A stretch of 64,000 nucleotides of DNA from Alisma plantago-aquatica (lineage: Eukaryota; Streptophyta; Magnoliopsida; Alismatales; Alismataceae), in contig OY856410.1 of assembly GCA_963693085.1 (NCBI GenBank), positions 1,334,363,804-1,334,427,803 of the forward strand. Reading direction: 5' to 3'. Position 1 is the stretch's first letter. The number at the start of each line of letters is the position of its first letter. The notes under the pieces are model-generated. The model saw only the letters and a list, made by a program, of their open reading frames with translations, had not been told where the DNA came from and made no database searches. The position numbers and the translations under genes are program-made. Positions 1-11,460 of this stretch are shown here, piece by piece.

Positions 1-280
1 ACTTTAGATTAAGATTTAAATTTAGTTGATAAATATATGTTTAAAAATTCGGGTCAATTCTGATTTTGTTTGCTATGTTTAGCAAGTATATGTGCATTTT
101 GAGGGCATATACACACAAGTTTCTAGTCTTGGGAGTTTAAGTACAAAATGTATGTATAAATATCTTGGTATGTGCTTTCTCTTGATCAAAATCATTTTGA
201 CCATATTTGGACCTTTACCATCTTTTTCATTGGTTGATGACCAACCGATGACAATTTTGTGGCCCCTTTTGTTGCTGAAC

Positions 281-413
281 GGTGGGAGCTCTGGGTCGAT
301 GGAGTCTAGGGTCGATGGGAGTTTTGGGTTGATGGATCTTTTGGATCGATGGGAGTTCTGGGTAAATGGGAGTTTTGGATCAATGGGAATCGTGGGTCTA
401 TGGAAATTTTGGG
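281..413 (+). repeat. Imperfect 16-18 bp tandem repeat in LTR A
   Basis: About eight degenerate units of the type TCGATGGGAGTTTTGGGT follow each other directly. The cluster ends about 40 bp before a TATA box, the position expected of a U3 enhancer array. Confidence 0.7.
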
Positions 414-454
414 CTTTAGTTAAGGGCAATTTGGCCTTTCTCATCCTTCTTAGC

Positions 455-463
455 CTATATAAA
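455..463 (+). promoter_or_regulatory. TATA box of LTR A
   Basis: CTATATAAA lies just downstream of the repeat cluster in an otherwise non-coding stretch. It is the best promoter candidate for element A. Confidence 0.5.
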
Positions 464-2869
464 CCCATCCCCGTCAACCTAGAGCATCACATGACACCCA
501 AATGTTGTTGGAAAATGTGGAGGAAGCCCCCTAGGTTGACAAAAATATCCTAAGTGACCCTTATTCTCGGGTGAATTTTGTATGTTGATGCAAGTTGATG
601 ATCAAGCTTCTTTGTGGTGTTTTCTAGGTTAGAAATTTTGTTTCCAATCCTAAACATGTAAGATTCCTCATTAATACCTATTAATCTTATTTTACCCTTA
701 TATCCTATACCTTGACTGAGATCCTTGGTGCTACAAGTTAGAAACTTGTGCATGTGACTAAGGAACCTTCTTTTCTTTCCCTCTTTTCTCTAGATTTACC
801 GTTCGTGGAGAAAAGGAGCTTTCTCAGAGCTATAGTTCTGAAAGCTAGGATCTTTGTTGACTCTATTTTCTTCTTTCAAGAGGTGAGTGTTATAATTTTT
901 AATACATTTTCTTGCCTACTTATGACATACATAATGTTAATATAAAAATCTATAACACACTAAAAGATGGAATTTTATGCACTGTTTTGCATAACTACGG
1001 TGATCATATAAGTCATTAAGCTTTCCTTAAAATATATGAATGTTTTCAGTTGCAAAAGTGAGCATTTCTTTGAACATGCAAAGTCTAAAATTAGAAATAT
1101 AAGGGTAACGACTCTTAAAAATGTTGTTCTTATGGTGTTTTGGTATTCAATAAAAGGAAATTCGAGCCATATATTATTTCTTGCTGTATTATTGTCATCT
1201 TATGCAATATTTTAAGGTTTGTAATTACTTTTATGTTACTGTAGTGATAAATGGATGAGTACCTATTTATCAAGGTTGCCCATCCATGTTAGGTTTAAGC
1301 ATATGTTTTCCTAAATTCTTTGAAATAGCATATTTCTCACATTCTTTGGATTTTAAGCTAAAATTTTGTGAGCTAACTTTTTTATGACTCATCAAGCTCT
1401 CTACAAATTTTCAAACTTTAGTGAGTTTCCTACAATAAGTTATTACTATTTTGGTCTAAATGACGAATTGGGCTTTTATGTGCCCTTGTTTGAGGTTTAG
1501 TACTCTTTATGGTCAAGGTAGGATAAATATAAATGATTGAGTTATATAGAACTGTTTTATACATTATATATCTTTCGATATTGCAATCCATGGTTGATTT
1601 TACAAGAATTATTTAGGTACTTGTATGTAACTTAATATATGTAGTAAAAAATACTTAATTGGATTAATTAGCCAAGTGTAACCTTAATCATGTAGTGCCA
1701 TGTGACTGTAGAACTATCTTAGTATTAGAACTTATTAGATAGTGAAAGGAGCAATCCAAAAAGGAGCTCATAGTCATATACTATTGAGTATATGTAGGTT
1801 CTGGGAGGGTATATCCCTGTCATCCTAATTCTAAGGTTTTATAGAGCAATTGGGGTCATGTCTCAGAGTTTATGTGATAGAGAGAGATTGTGGTTGTAAC
1901 TCAGATTTGAGGGTTTATACCCTATTTTTGGTTTCGTGGCTTTTGTACCAAGATATACCATGTTAGATTTTAATAGTTGGGCCAATGAGCCACTCCAGTT
2001 TATCACTCGTACTGAAAAGGGGAAGATGTCCTAGGATTCCAATTATCCTATATCTTGTTTGGGGCTGATTGCAAATTCACAATTGTCAACTAGTAGTTAA
2101 TTTGAGTGGTACATCTCAAACTTCCCAAGACTTAATAAAATTTGAAATCCAACCATGTATGTAATTGTTAGGGTTCTTTGGTAAATCACATTGGATGATA
2201 ACCGGTGCCTTGATCTTCATGGTAATATCATATGTAATTCATATTCCTTCAGTTGTATTTATTTGTATTTATTACTTTAGTTGTGCTTGTTCATTGCATG
2301 CACACAGCTCAATTTCTTAATCCATTATACTATCAACTTTAGCTAATTTAATTTCATGACCTACTTGTAAAAAATGCTATTACAAGTTATATTATATAGT
2401 CGGGACATGGATCTCACTTGGTGGGTTTCCACACCTTTTTAGATGATCAATAGTGTGTCAGAATCATGCTGGTGAGGAAGCTCAATTTGGATACTAGTAG
2501 AGCTCGAGAGGTTGGTGTGGTTTGTGTTAATGTCCTAGAGTCATCCCCGTACTCTCAGGTCCAGATAGGAAGATTTGTACATGATGTATATCGACTCAAA
2601 ATTTTGATTATACACAATAACAATGTAAATGTTGTAAGTTTTGGGAAATATCTTTTGGGTACAGGTTATGGCTGAGGCCATGCAACTTATGTAAATGTAC
2701 TTGATATGAACATATGTGAAATTGGACCTTTGTTTAAATGTTTCTTTTAGAATGTTTGAAATTTCATGTGGTTTTAATTCTATACCTTTTTTGATTTGGT
2801 TAATGAGTATATGATCAATGTTTTATTGTTGAGTAGTCTCATGTAGCGTGGCAGGTTGTCACAATTTGT

Positions 2870-2880
2870 TGGTATTAGAG
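2870..2880 (+). other. Primer-binding site of element A (degenerate)
   Basis: TGGTATTAGAG differs from the canonical TGGTATCAGAG by one transition. It sits seven bases after the LTR end TGTCACA and immediately before gag. Confidence 0.75.
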
Positions 2881-2900
2881 TTTTAGATTTGCAGAATCTA

Positions 2901-4080
2901 CATGGACATTAGACCTAGGATGTTGTGTCTATTCTTACAAATCCAACATATCTAACCATGGTTTATTGTTATGTAGATATGTCTAGAGAGTGTGAAGAAC
3001 ATGTTGAGAGTAGTTATGTGGAACTTGAAGGTGGCAGTAGGAGACGAATACCAGAGGAAAGAATGCATGATAGATGGATAGAGTATCTCATCCTACCTCC
3101 TTTTGACTCAACAACCATAGATGATCTAGCCTTCCAATTAGTTTTTAGATAGCTAAAGGTGACGATCATGCATCTGGAAGAATGGGCACCTACACCCCAA
3201 GCAAGGGTACCTGACCCAAATGCTAAATCTCCGAGTCCAGGGAAGACATTCGAAAGGCTGAAGTGGGTTGGTGCCACCAAGTACCTGGGAACTGTAGACC
3301 AAATAGACACAAATATGTGGTTGACTGAGTTGGAAGGGCGTTCATGATCTTGAATACCTCTAAGGAGGATAAGGTGAAGAATGTGATCTTCCTTTTGAAG
3401 GATAATGATGGCCATTGGTGGGCTGTCAAAGAGGAGAAGACAACAAGTGAGGTGTGAAGAGTTTTAGTGAGAGTTTGTCAGCCATGACTTCCTTGAGATG
3501 TAATCTGGAAGATAAGATGGCTTAGTTTGAGAAATTACACAAAGGACCATTTTTTGTAAATGACTATGAGGTGAAGTTTATGGAGTTATTGAGGTTCTAT
3601 CCTCACATGGAATCTACATATAAAGAGAGGATTAGAAGTTTTGAGAAGGACTTGAATGATGAGATGCACAAACACCGTCAACTTTGGAGTCCCATGAGAA
3701 GTTTTCCATCTTTGTGGAGTCTACGAGGAGGATAGAAAGGACAACTATCGATCAATAAGAGGCTAGTACGGAAGAGATTACTCTAATTCAACAGACAATC
3801 GTCTGACAATTTCAAGAAGCAAAGGTTTTTTGCCCCACAATATCAACAATTACAATAGAGGTTGGCATTTTCTGAGCCAAGGACACAAGCATTGTCACAA
3901 TGGTCTCCTAGCAAGAGTAGAGGTCGTAGCTTTCCACCAGATTGAGCAAATAGTTTGGGTTTGATAACAGCGAGATGACCATTTCTCGCAACATGAAATA
4001 AGGATGTGATTCAAGTGTGGCTAGGTTGGGAATGTGAGATGGTTTTGACCTATAAAGAACCAGCAAGTTACTCACAACTA
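2901..4080 (+). pseudogene. Ty3/gypsy gag relic of element A
   Basis: Capsid-like gag of a plant gypsy element, which would package the RNA in cytoplasmic particles. An ATG at 2901 starts M-D-I-R-P-R. The frame from 2925 carries the entry to the retrotransposon gag domain, with FERLKWVGATKYLGTVD then a Trp-Leu-x-x-Leu-Glu stretch (about 3250-3335). A frameshift near 3335 moves the next part (FMILNTSKEDKVKNVIFLL, then the WW pair) to another frame. The block around 3535-3660 (NDYEVKFMELLRFYPHM) matches the usual second half of the domain. Near 4000-4050 a broken CCHC knuckle can be read, with its first Cys and a Gln codon turned into stops. Several stops and shifts show it is dead. Confidence 0.85.
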
Positions 4081-4135
4081 GATTCTATGCTATGAGTCAA
4101 TCAGAAGGGGTGGTGAAACTATGAGTCATAACTAG

Positions 4136-4560
4136 CCAGATGGAAGTTTTTCACTTTGACTTATCTTCATATACCTTTGTATCTATTTTGGTTGACCCAA
4201 GTGCCACACACTCATTTATCACTAGAGAGGTGATAACAGTTGTAACTTGCCTGTATGCAGTAAAGACGATAACCTCTTGCTAGAAACCCCTCTAGTTGGT
4301 TTCATTGTGTTGTGGAAAGTGTGCCCATCATGTGTTCTTTCTTTTTATGGACGCACCATACACATGGATATTATGCCACTTTATATGCATAAATTCTACG
4401 TGATCCTAGGGATGGGTACATTGGAGAAATACAAGGTCATTTTTGGACTGTGGTTCCAAGGTTGTAAAGTTTTGTGATGGGGATATATCTTGAACTTTCC
4501 AAGGAGATAGGAAGATTATTCCTACCTATCTAGTGTTGGCTATGGAAACAAAGAAGTTAA
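4136..4560 (+). pseudogene. Ty3/gypsy aspartic protease relic of element A
   Basis: The retropepsin-like protease that would process Gag-Pol. The active-site block reads as VDPSATHSFITRE (family usual D-S/T-G/A), so the catalytic Asp survives but the next residue has changed. The frame at 4247-4477 carries the C-terminal half, including the DVILGMDWL-type block seen here as YVILGMGTLEKY. Family knowledge places RT directly after this. Here the coding text stops at 4560, where solo LTR B0 starts, and resumes at 6703. Confidence 0.85.
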
Positions 4561-6702
4561 TGTTGGTATAGTATGTCCAAAGAGCCAATCATATGATGAT
4601 TGTGATGAGGCATTAGATACCTGATTTGATAATGATAAAGGTAATTCCGTCTATTATGTTTGTCGTACTCATGAGATGATGACACATACATGATAGATGT
4701 CTAAAGAATGATGTGAATCGATGACATATGTCTTCAAGTTAAGGACCTGAACAATGAGACCATATGTATGTTAAGAGTACATACATTCTTGTTATGTCCC
4801 TAGTCAGATATTACTGTGGAAGAAAAATAGACAACAATAATACATAAGACTAGAGTGTGTGTTGACTGATGACAAAGTCTCCTTAGTCATGATATATGAT
4901 ATCAAGTCAAGCACACAGATATATGTTAGAGAACAATATATCAGACATACCCACCTTGAGAGTGATACATGGATACCATGGAATGGTAGTCACAATCATC
5001 TCGCATAGTGATAGTGGTGATATTGGTTCTTAGACCTGAAATCACTGCACTCATCACATGTCGTTGGGTACACTTTGACATCATCAAACACATTCCTAAA
5101 ACACGTGTTATAAAGGTGATGGTTGGGTGACTTTGACACATGGGGATAGACTGTTAGTGATAGAGATGGAATTTGTCCCTCCTATAAGGAGTATGATATC
5201 TAGGGCCCCTTGATAAGCGAGATTGAGAATTGTATGTCCATAGTCATGTGATTCAATATATGATATGTGAACTCACATGCATCTCAAACAGTCTTCTATA
5301 GGTCAAGGATCATGGATAAAATGTTGAAGAGGATGATGTTCCGTGCCTTGTGTTCAATCTGGATGTCAGAGATAAAGGAACTATACGATCACTGTAACAA
5401 TAATCATAGATTGTTGGTGGAAGTTGTTCTCCAACTTTCTGAGTTACTTTGATAGCAATAATGAGTTACTAGATTCCACTCATTGCTTGTGATGTCATAA
5501 ATTGTTATGAACATTCACTGCCAATGTAAATTGGAACCTGTAGGGTCACACACATAAGATACCCATGGAAGAGGATATTTTCCATGAATGATGTTTAGAT
5601 TGAGACTAAAGATTTTTAGGTACTCAATTAAACATACAATTGACTGACTAGACTCAGAACTATCAAGTTCAAGTGTTGAACTAGCTGGCTAGAGTGTTAG
5701 GTCGATTGGAGATTGCATTGGCAATGTCATGACTGCCAACCAACCAGTTCACCCTTGTGAGCCGATCTGCTGGTGTGATCCAACCGACCAGTTCACATGG
5801 TGAACATGGTGGCTCATAGTTCTGCCAACCAAGGAAATTGGGATTTTCCTACTTGGAGGAAAACTTTTGTGTTTCACTTGTTCAATTTAATTGGAATAAG
5901 GATTAATCTTTAAATTAATTAGAAATCATTGAGGAAAGACAATTGTAGGAAAGTATGGGAAGTGAAACGACCAATTTAGACTCACAACCGACTGGTTCAC
6001 TAGTGAACCAATCGACTCACCTTGCCAAATGACCATTTCAGTTGTGAAACGATCAGTTCACCTTCCGCAGTACAAACTATTCATTGAAATTCTGGGCCTT
6101 TCTACTCCCGAACAGACTGGGAACCCTGACCCTGCCCTCTACTATAAATAGAGGGGTACATGGGGCTTCTTAGAACACACAAATCAGAACATTAGTTACT
6201 CTGCAAAGTTTTTGTCCTCTCTATTTCTAGTAACTGAGAGAGCCCAAGCAAGTGCTACCCGACTAGGGAGGCACAACAAGGGAAAGAAAACTATAGAAAA
6301 GCAGTCTGAGTTAGGGAGAGCAGGTTGCTGCTAGTACACCAACAGGAGGGTCGTCTCCTTCCTGCCAATTATTCTAGAACGACAGGAGTTCGAGGCAGTC
6401 TATCTGGACTATCTATAGAGGTGGGAGATGTTTGCCACTTAGGAGGACACGTCATCTGCAGTCTGTGGTGGAGGCCAGAGTCTATGGTGAACACCAAGAG
6501 CTGCACAGACACTGTCCAAGACATGGCATTGAAGACCACACTTGGTTATGAGGTATTGTCACTGGGCAAGCCCCAGGACTAGGTATATCTTTCTAAAACC
6601 ATCCTTCCCATTACACAGTCATTGATGCAATCTCCTATTATGGGTTAATGGCTAGTAAATTTTTTGTTTCCGCTACCTACTCCGAGGCCATAAAACCCAA
6701 TA
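4561..6702 (+). mobile_element. Solo LTR B0 of copia family B
   Basis: Starts TGTTGGTATAG and ends AAACCCAATA (family end CCCAACA, last C now T). It aligns throughout with the LTRs at 52641-54856, 6954-8136 and 59135-60803. It is flanked by GTTAA (4556-4560) and GTTGA (6703-6707), a 5-bp target-site duplication with one mismatch. No PBS, gag or pol is attached, so it is a solo LTR left by LTR-LTR recombination. It splits the gypsy polyprotein of element A between protease and RT. U3 carries CCGACCAGTTCAC-type short repeats (about 5640-6070). Confidence 0.9.
6135..6155 (+). promoter_or_regulatory. TATA box within a palindrome, LTR B0
   Basis: CCCTCT (6135-6140) and AGAGGG (6150-6155) bracket TATAAAT. 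The same arrangement occurs at the homologous place in the other B LTRs with different arm sequences. Confidence 0.6.
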
Positions 6703-6953
6703 GTTGATGAGATAGGCATGCAAAGATTTCTTGGCTCATGTAGTGAATACTAATGTGAGAAATCCTAATATCTAGGATGTACCTATGGTGTAAAAGTTCG
6801 AAGATATTTCCCCCAATGAGTTTCTAGGTGTTCCACCCTGGAGAGAGATTGATTTTGAAATCAATTTAGTTCCCAACATGCAACCCGTATCACATTAATC
6901 TTGTAGGAGGGCTCTAGATGAGATGAAGGAATTAAAGAAGTAGTTGTAGGAGT
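6703..6953 (+). pseudogene. Ty3/gypsy protease-RT linker and RT start of element A
   Basis: Continues the reading interrupted at 4560. A block like C-K-D-F-L-A-H-V-V leads to FPNEFLGVPPWREIDFEINL and VPNMQPVS, the standard plant gypsy sequence at the start of reverse transcriptase, then DEMKELKK. Stops interrupt it. The text breaks off at 6953 where B1 begins with TGTTGG; the rest of the polymerase must lie to the right of the window. Confidence 0.88.
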
Positions 6954-7807
6954 TGTTGGTATGTATGCCCAGAGAGCCAATCATATGATGATTAGGAAGT
7001 GGCAGTAGATACCTGATTTGATAATAATAAAGGCAAGCTTCCAATTCACATGTTTAACTCAGTTACGAGATAATGAGGATAAAAAGTGAATGCCTATAGA
7101 ATTATATTACTCAATGATGTATGTTGTCAAGTTACTAACCTTGTGGATGAGATCACACAGATGATAATAGTAAATATATATATTCTCATTATGTCCCTGA
7201 TCGGTTGTTATTGTGGAAGGTTGATAGACAACAATAACACATAAGATCAGAGTGTGAGTTGGTTGATGACTAAATCTCATTAGTCATGATATGGAAATAT
7301 CAAACCAAGCACATAGATACATGTCAGAGACCAGTATATCAGACAGACCCACCATGAGACTGACACATGGAAGCCATCATCATGGAAGTCATAGTCGGCT
7401 CTCACTTGTGAGTGAGATAGGCGTCTCACTTGTGTGAGACAACCTAGTTGGGATGAACAATAGTTCTGGAATTTTCCCAAACTCATTTCAATTACACATA
7501 CTTGGGGTGCAAGTAAATTAATGTATGATATTAATTAGGAAACAATTTGCCAATTCATATCTTCCTTTGAAAGCACGAAATGACCATCTCGCTTAGAGAG
7601 ACGACCGTCTTGCATCCCAGAAGACCGTTTCACTTAGATAAATGACTATCTCGCATGCAAGAAGACCGCCTCACTTGGAAAGACGACCATTTTGTCACAC
7701 GTACGTTGTGAAACTTCTAGAAAAGTTGCAAAAATTCAAGATCTACTTGTCCTTTCCACTCCTGCTTTAGTCCCACGTTGGCTGAGGACTGGGAACCATG
7801 AACCTAA

Positions 7808-7828
7808 CCCCTCCTGTATATAGAGGGG
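7808..7828 (+). promoter_or_regulatory. TATA box within a palindrome, B1 5' LTR
   Basis: CCCCTC (7808-7813) and GAGGGG (7823-7828) enclose CTGTATATA. The arms differ from those of B0 yet still pair. Confidence 0.6.
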
Positions 7829-8058
7829 TACTGGGGGATTCCCAGAGCACAAGTAATACATAGACAATTGAAAATTAGTTACTCTGACAAGTGTTGTCCT
7901 CTCTGGTTGTGGTAACCATGAGAACCTAGGCAAATCCTACCCAACTAGGGTGGGATAGACATGAGAGAGAAACAACTGAGGATCATTGTTGTGGGAGAAC
8001 ATGTTGGTGAATAGTACACCAACATGAGGTCCTTCCTATTTTTCCTATAGGATGACAG

Positions 8059-8136
8059 GAGTTCTAGTTGGTTTGTGTGGACTACTCTAGAGGAAGGAGT
8101 CTGTTGGCTATTGCTAGGAGGGCAATGCCAACTCAT
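8059..8136 (+). repeat. 78-bp direct repeat, left of array S
   Basis: This piece of the B1 LTR recurs with about ten mismatches at 30721-30798, on the other side of the S array. It is far longer than a 5-bp integrase duplication. Confidence 0.8.
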
Positions 8137-8384
8137 ATTATTTTTCAAATCAAAGAGACATTTCCATGCGAATTAAATTTACTTCTCATGTCCATTATGC
8201 ATTTTAAACATACTTAGGCACATATCACTCATAATTGGGTACTATTTTTTCATAAAACAAGCATTTTCAAAAAATACCCAAAACAAGAGAAAAACAAGGC
8301 AAAAGAACATGAACAACTAATTTTTAGCATATTAGCAAGTAGTGGTGATCAAAACATAGCCAAAGCATATTGGATAGATGACAA
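8137..8384 (-). mobile_element. S1 spacer after pol, truncated
   Basis: Non-coding. It aligns with the pol-to-ORF3 spacer of S2 (about 16585-16800) and S3 (about 24870-25085), and stops abruptly against B1 LTR sequence at about 8137. Confidence 0.75.
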
Positions 8385-9920
8385 CTAGCTAGAAGGCATA
8401 TCAGATTCATTCAAAGTAGTTATGAGCAGTTTAGATCTCCAAAAGTTAAATTGCTCTCTAGCTAGAGGTTTAGTGAAAATGTCCGCCAACTGATTTTCCA
8501 TGTCCACATGTGTGATATAGATATCCTTTTTACCAATGTGATCATGAAGAAAATGATGGCAAACCTCTATATGTTTAGTTTTACTATGGAAGATAGGATT
8601 ATATGACAAGTTAATTGCACTAGTATTATCACAATAGATAGGAGAAGCATCAAAATGAATGTTAAAATCTTGGGAGTATTTTATTCATCCATAGGACCTG
8701 GGCACAACAACTCCCGACTACAATGTATTTATCCTTGGTGGTTGATAATTCCACTGTGCTCTATTTCTTGGAGAACCAAGACACCAATCATGGTCCTAGG
8801 AAAAAGCAAGTGCCACTTTTACACTTTCTATCAATCAAGCACCCTATATAATCCACATCACTATAAGCAGTAAGAGTAAAGTCCCTTGACTTGGGATACC
8901 ATAGTCCAGTTTGGGTTTTGGCTAAGTACCTTAAAATCCTCTTAACAACTATAAGATGTGATTTGTTAGGATTTTATTGAAAGCAAGCACAAAAACCAAC
9001 ACTAAACATTATATCAGGTCTAGAGGCAGTTAAATAGAGTAAACTTCCAATCATACCTCTATAGAGCTTCTCATATACCTTCTCACCTCCTTCATCATTG
9101 TCAAGTTTTGCGGTGTTTGACATGGGTGTGTCCATCAGCTTGTTGTTCTCCATCCCAAAGCGCTTAAGTAGTTCACTTGTGTACTTTCCTTGGTTGATGA
9201 GGTCCCATCTTTTGTTTGATTGATTTGAAAGATGAGGAAGAATGTGAGCTCACCCATCATACTAATTTCAAATTCACTCTGCATAAGATCACTAAATTCT
9301 TTGCAAAGATCAAGGTTAGTTCTTCCAAAAATGATATCATCATCAACATATATTTGGATGATAATAAAATTATTAGAAGTGAGCTTCAGAAATAAGGTAG
9401 AATCTACTTTGCCCATGATATACCCATGGTCTGACAGAAAGTTCTTTAATTTCTCATACTAAGCTCGAGGTGCTTGTTTGAGTCCATAGAGAGATAATTG
9501 CAACAAATAAACATGGTTAGGTAAACTATCATGTTCAAAGCTAGGAGGTTGTGCAACATACACTTCCACCTCAATTGTACCATTTAAAAACACACTTTTA
9601 GCATCCATTTGATAAAGAAGAAAGTTTTTATAACTAGCAAAGGAAAGTAACATACGAATGGACTCAAGTCTAGCTACATGTGCATATGTTTCATCAAAAT
9701 CTATACCTTCCTACTGATTGTATCCTTGATCCACTAACGTTACTTTGTTCCTTACCACTTTTCCACTTTCATCAAGCTAGTTGTGGTAGACCCACATAGT
9801 ATCAATGATATTTCTATCACTTAGTCTAGGCACTAAGGTCCATACTTTGTTCTTTTCAAATTGCTCCAACTCTTCTTGAATAACTAGGATCCACTCATCA
9901 TCCCCAAGAGCTTCCTTGAC
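8385..9920 (-). pseudogene. S1 reverse transcriptase-RNase H relic
   Basis: Copia polymerase that would copy the element RNA into cDNA. From the N-terminus (high coordinate): KNKVWTLVPR at the RT start, QMDAKSVFLNG and LYGLKQAPRA blocks (9459-9653), then the palm with IQIYVDDDIIFG (9135-9416). The catalytic YVDD is followed by one extra Asp, from a GAT triplet duplication. The middle of RNase H is spread over several frames (8655-9130). Its C-terminus at 8385-8609 has the typical HSKTKHIEVCHHFLHDH and QLADIFTKPL. Frameshifts and stops make it dead. Confidence 0.88.
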
Positions 9921-11330
9921 ATTCTTTGGATCGAGTTGTGAGATGAAGGTGATGTTGTCTTGTTCTTTGTTGAATGTAGCCCGTGTCTTCACTCTTTCAA
10001 ATGGATAACCTAAAATCAGATCTTTTGGATGATTCTTTGCAAATGGGGGAGTTGGATCCTTCTTCTCTATATCTTTATCCTCTTTTTGAGTGACCACGTC
10101 GTTTCCCTTTTGGGTGATGTTGAGCTCTTTTAGAATAGGAATTACTTCATTTGAAACATCATCATTTGGAATAATATCTTTGGAAATAGAGGGGTTAGTC
10201 TCAATAAACTTAACATTTATAGATTCTTCTACTTTATCAATATCAACATTAAATACTCTATAAGCCTTGCTAGTAGTGCTATAGACAAGAAAGAACACCA
10301 TGTAAAATTTCAGATCAAATGTGTCGAGAGAATTTTTCATATTCAAAACAAAACAAGGACATCCAAAAACATGAAAATACTCGATAGAAGGCTTCCTACC
10401 ATGCCATAGCTCATAGGGGGTTTTCTTCAAAGAAGGATGTTTAAAAACCCTAGTTTTGCACTAAACATGAGGTACTAACAGCTTCGGTCCAAAAATTCTT
10501 TGGAGTGTCATACTCTAAAAGCATGGTCCTAGACATCTCCTAAGTGACATATTCTTCCTCTCTACAACCCCATTTTGTTGAGGTGTTCGAGGTGAAGAGA
10601 AGTTATGTGCATAACCAGATTCTTGACAAAAACATTCAAAAAGATCATTTTCAAATTCTGCCCATGATCACCACAGATAAAAATGATGCGGAAAGAGGCT
10701 TCATTATCAACTCATTTACAAAAGCTCAAGAAAACATCAAGCTTATCACTCTTAGAAATGAGAAAGAAGGTCCAAGTATATCTCAAGAAATCATCAATAA
10801 TAACAAGGCAATACTTGAAACCAAGAAGTGATTGAGTTTACATTGGTCTAAATATATCAATGTGAAGAAGTTCAAGAGCTCCCATGGTACTAAGGACTCC
10901 TTTGGATTTGAAGGAGGACTTGGTTTGCTTTACTTGGGTACAAGGTTGACATTCCTCATCCTTTTCAAAATCCAATTTGGTAAGTCCCTTGACCAATTCC
11001 TTTTTTCTCAACTTCTTCAACTGATGCATATTTACATGACCAAGCCGAAGATGCCTAAGAGAAATATCATTCAAATTAACTACTAGGAATCTACCAAAAA
11101 TAGGCTCAACAGGCTGAATAAAGTCAAGAACAATAACATAAAGATTACCACTTATAGTTCCTTTATATATAACTTGATAGGTGATGGAATCTAGAATCAA
11201 GCATTCAAAGGAAGTAAATAACACAAGGTAACCATTGCCACATAATTGACTAACACAAATTAAATTGTGCTGTAGGCCATCCACAAAAACAACATTCTCG
11301 ATATACAAGGATTCACCTACATCACCCTCA
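9921..11330 (-). pseudogene. S1 integrase relic
   Basis: Integrase that would insert the cDNA. The N-terminal zinc-binding region has LGHVNMHQLKKL and CQPC (10838-11422), with the first His region altered (LRHLRLGH). It is followed by the start of the core, ELLHIDIF. The core beyond about 10830 is frameshifted. The C-terminal block KKTPYELWHGRKPSIEYFHV (10370-10430) is clear. The linker to RT is rich in acidic and Lys residues. Confidence 0.85.
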
Positions 11331-11460
11331 CATTTGACTTTACCATTCTTATTGTCCCCAAAGGTGAGTGAACCTCCTTTGTTTTTGGTGAAGTCATTAA
11401 AATGGCTTACATCACGTATCATATGCTTAGTGCAGCCACTATCAACAATCTATCTTCCTT
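11331..11460 (-). pseudogene. S1 protease relic (stop before active site)
   Basis: The active-site text reads IVDSGCTKHM at about 11420-11450. The Trp codon that precedes Ile-Val-Asp-Ser-Gly in S2 is a stop here, a single G-to-A type change. Confidence 0.8.

Larger units (their letters stand above)
1..2863 (+). mobile_element. Element A: 5' LTR of a Ty3/gypsy element (left edge outside window)
   Basis: The right edge is set by the ending TGTCACA at 2857-2863, followed seven bases later by a degenerate initiator-Met primer-binding site and then by gypsy gag. No matching TG start is visible, so the LTR probably begins upstream of the window or at an unrecognised point in the first few hundred bases. 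A repeat cluster (281-413) and TATA box (about 455) suggest that U3 ends near 480 and that most of the stretch is a long R-U5. Apart from these signals, 500-2860 is AT-rich with no coding likeness. The LTR assignment of the far left is inference. Confidence 0.6.
6954..8136 (+). mobile_element. Element B1: 5' LTR, first part
   Basis: Starts TGTTGGTATGTATGCCC inside the RT of element A (left flank GGAGT, 6949-6953). It aligns with the B1 3' LTR at 59135, but a jump near 7396 shows loss of several hundred bases of U3 relative to that copy. Short repeats of GAGACGACC type occur at 7575-7700, followed by a TATA box. At about 8137 it breaks into the minus-strand S array and resumes at 30721. Confidence 0.85.

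Noticed and set aside
92..553. 153-codon frame at the left end
   Set aside because: It reads through the short tandem repeat and TATA region of LTR A and has no protein likeness.
6325..6582. 85-codon frame in solo LTR B0
   Set aside because: Falls in R-U5 of an LTR and is broken in the other B LTRs.
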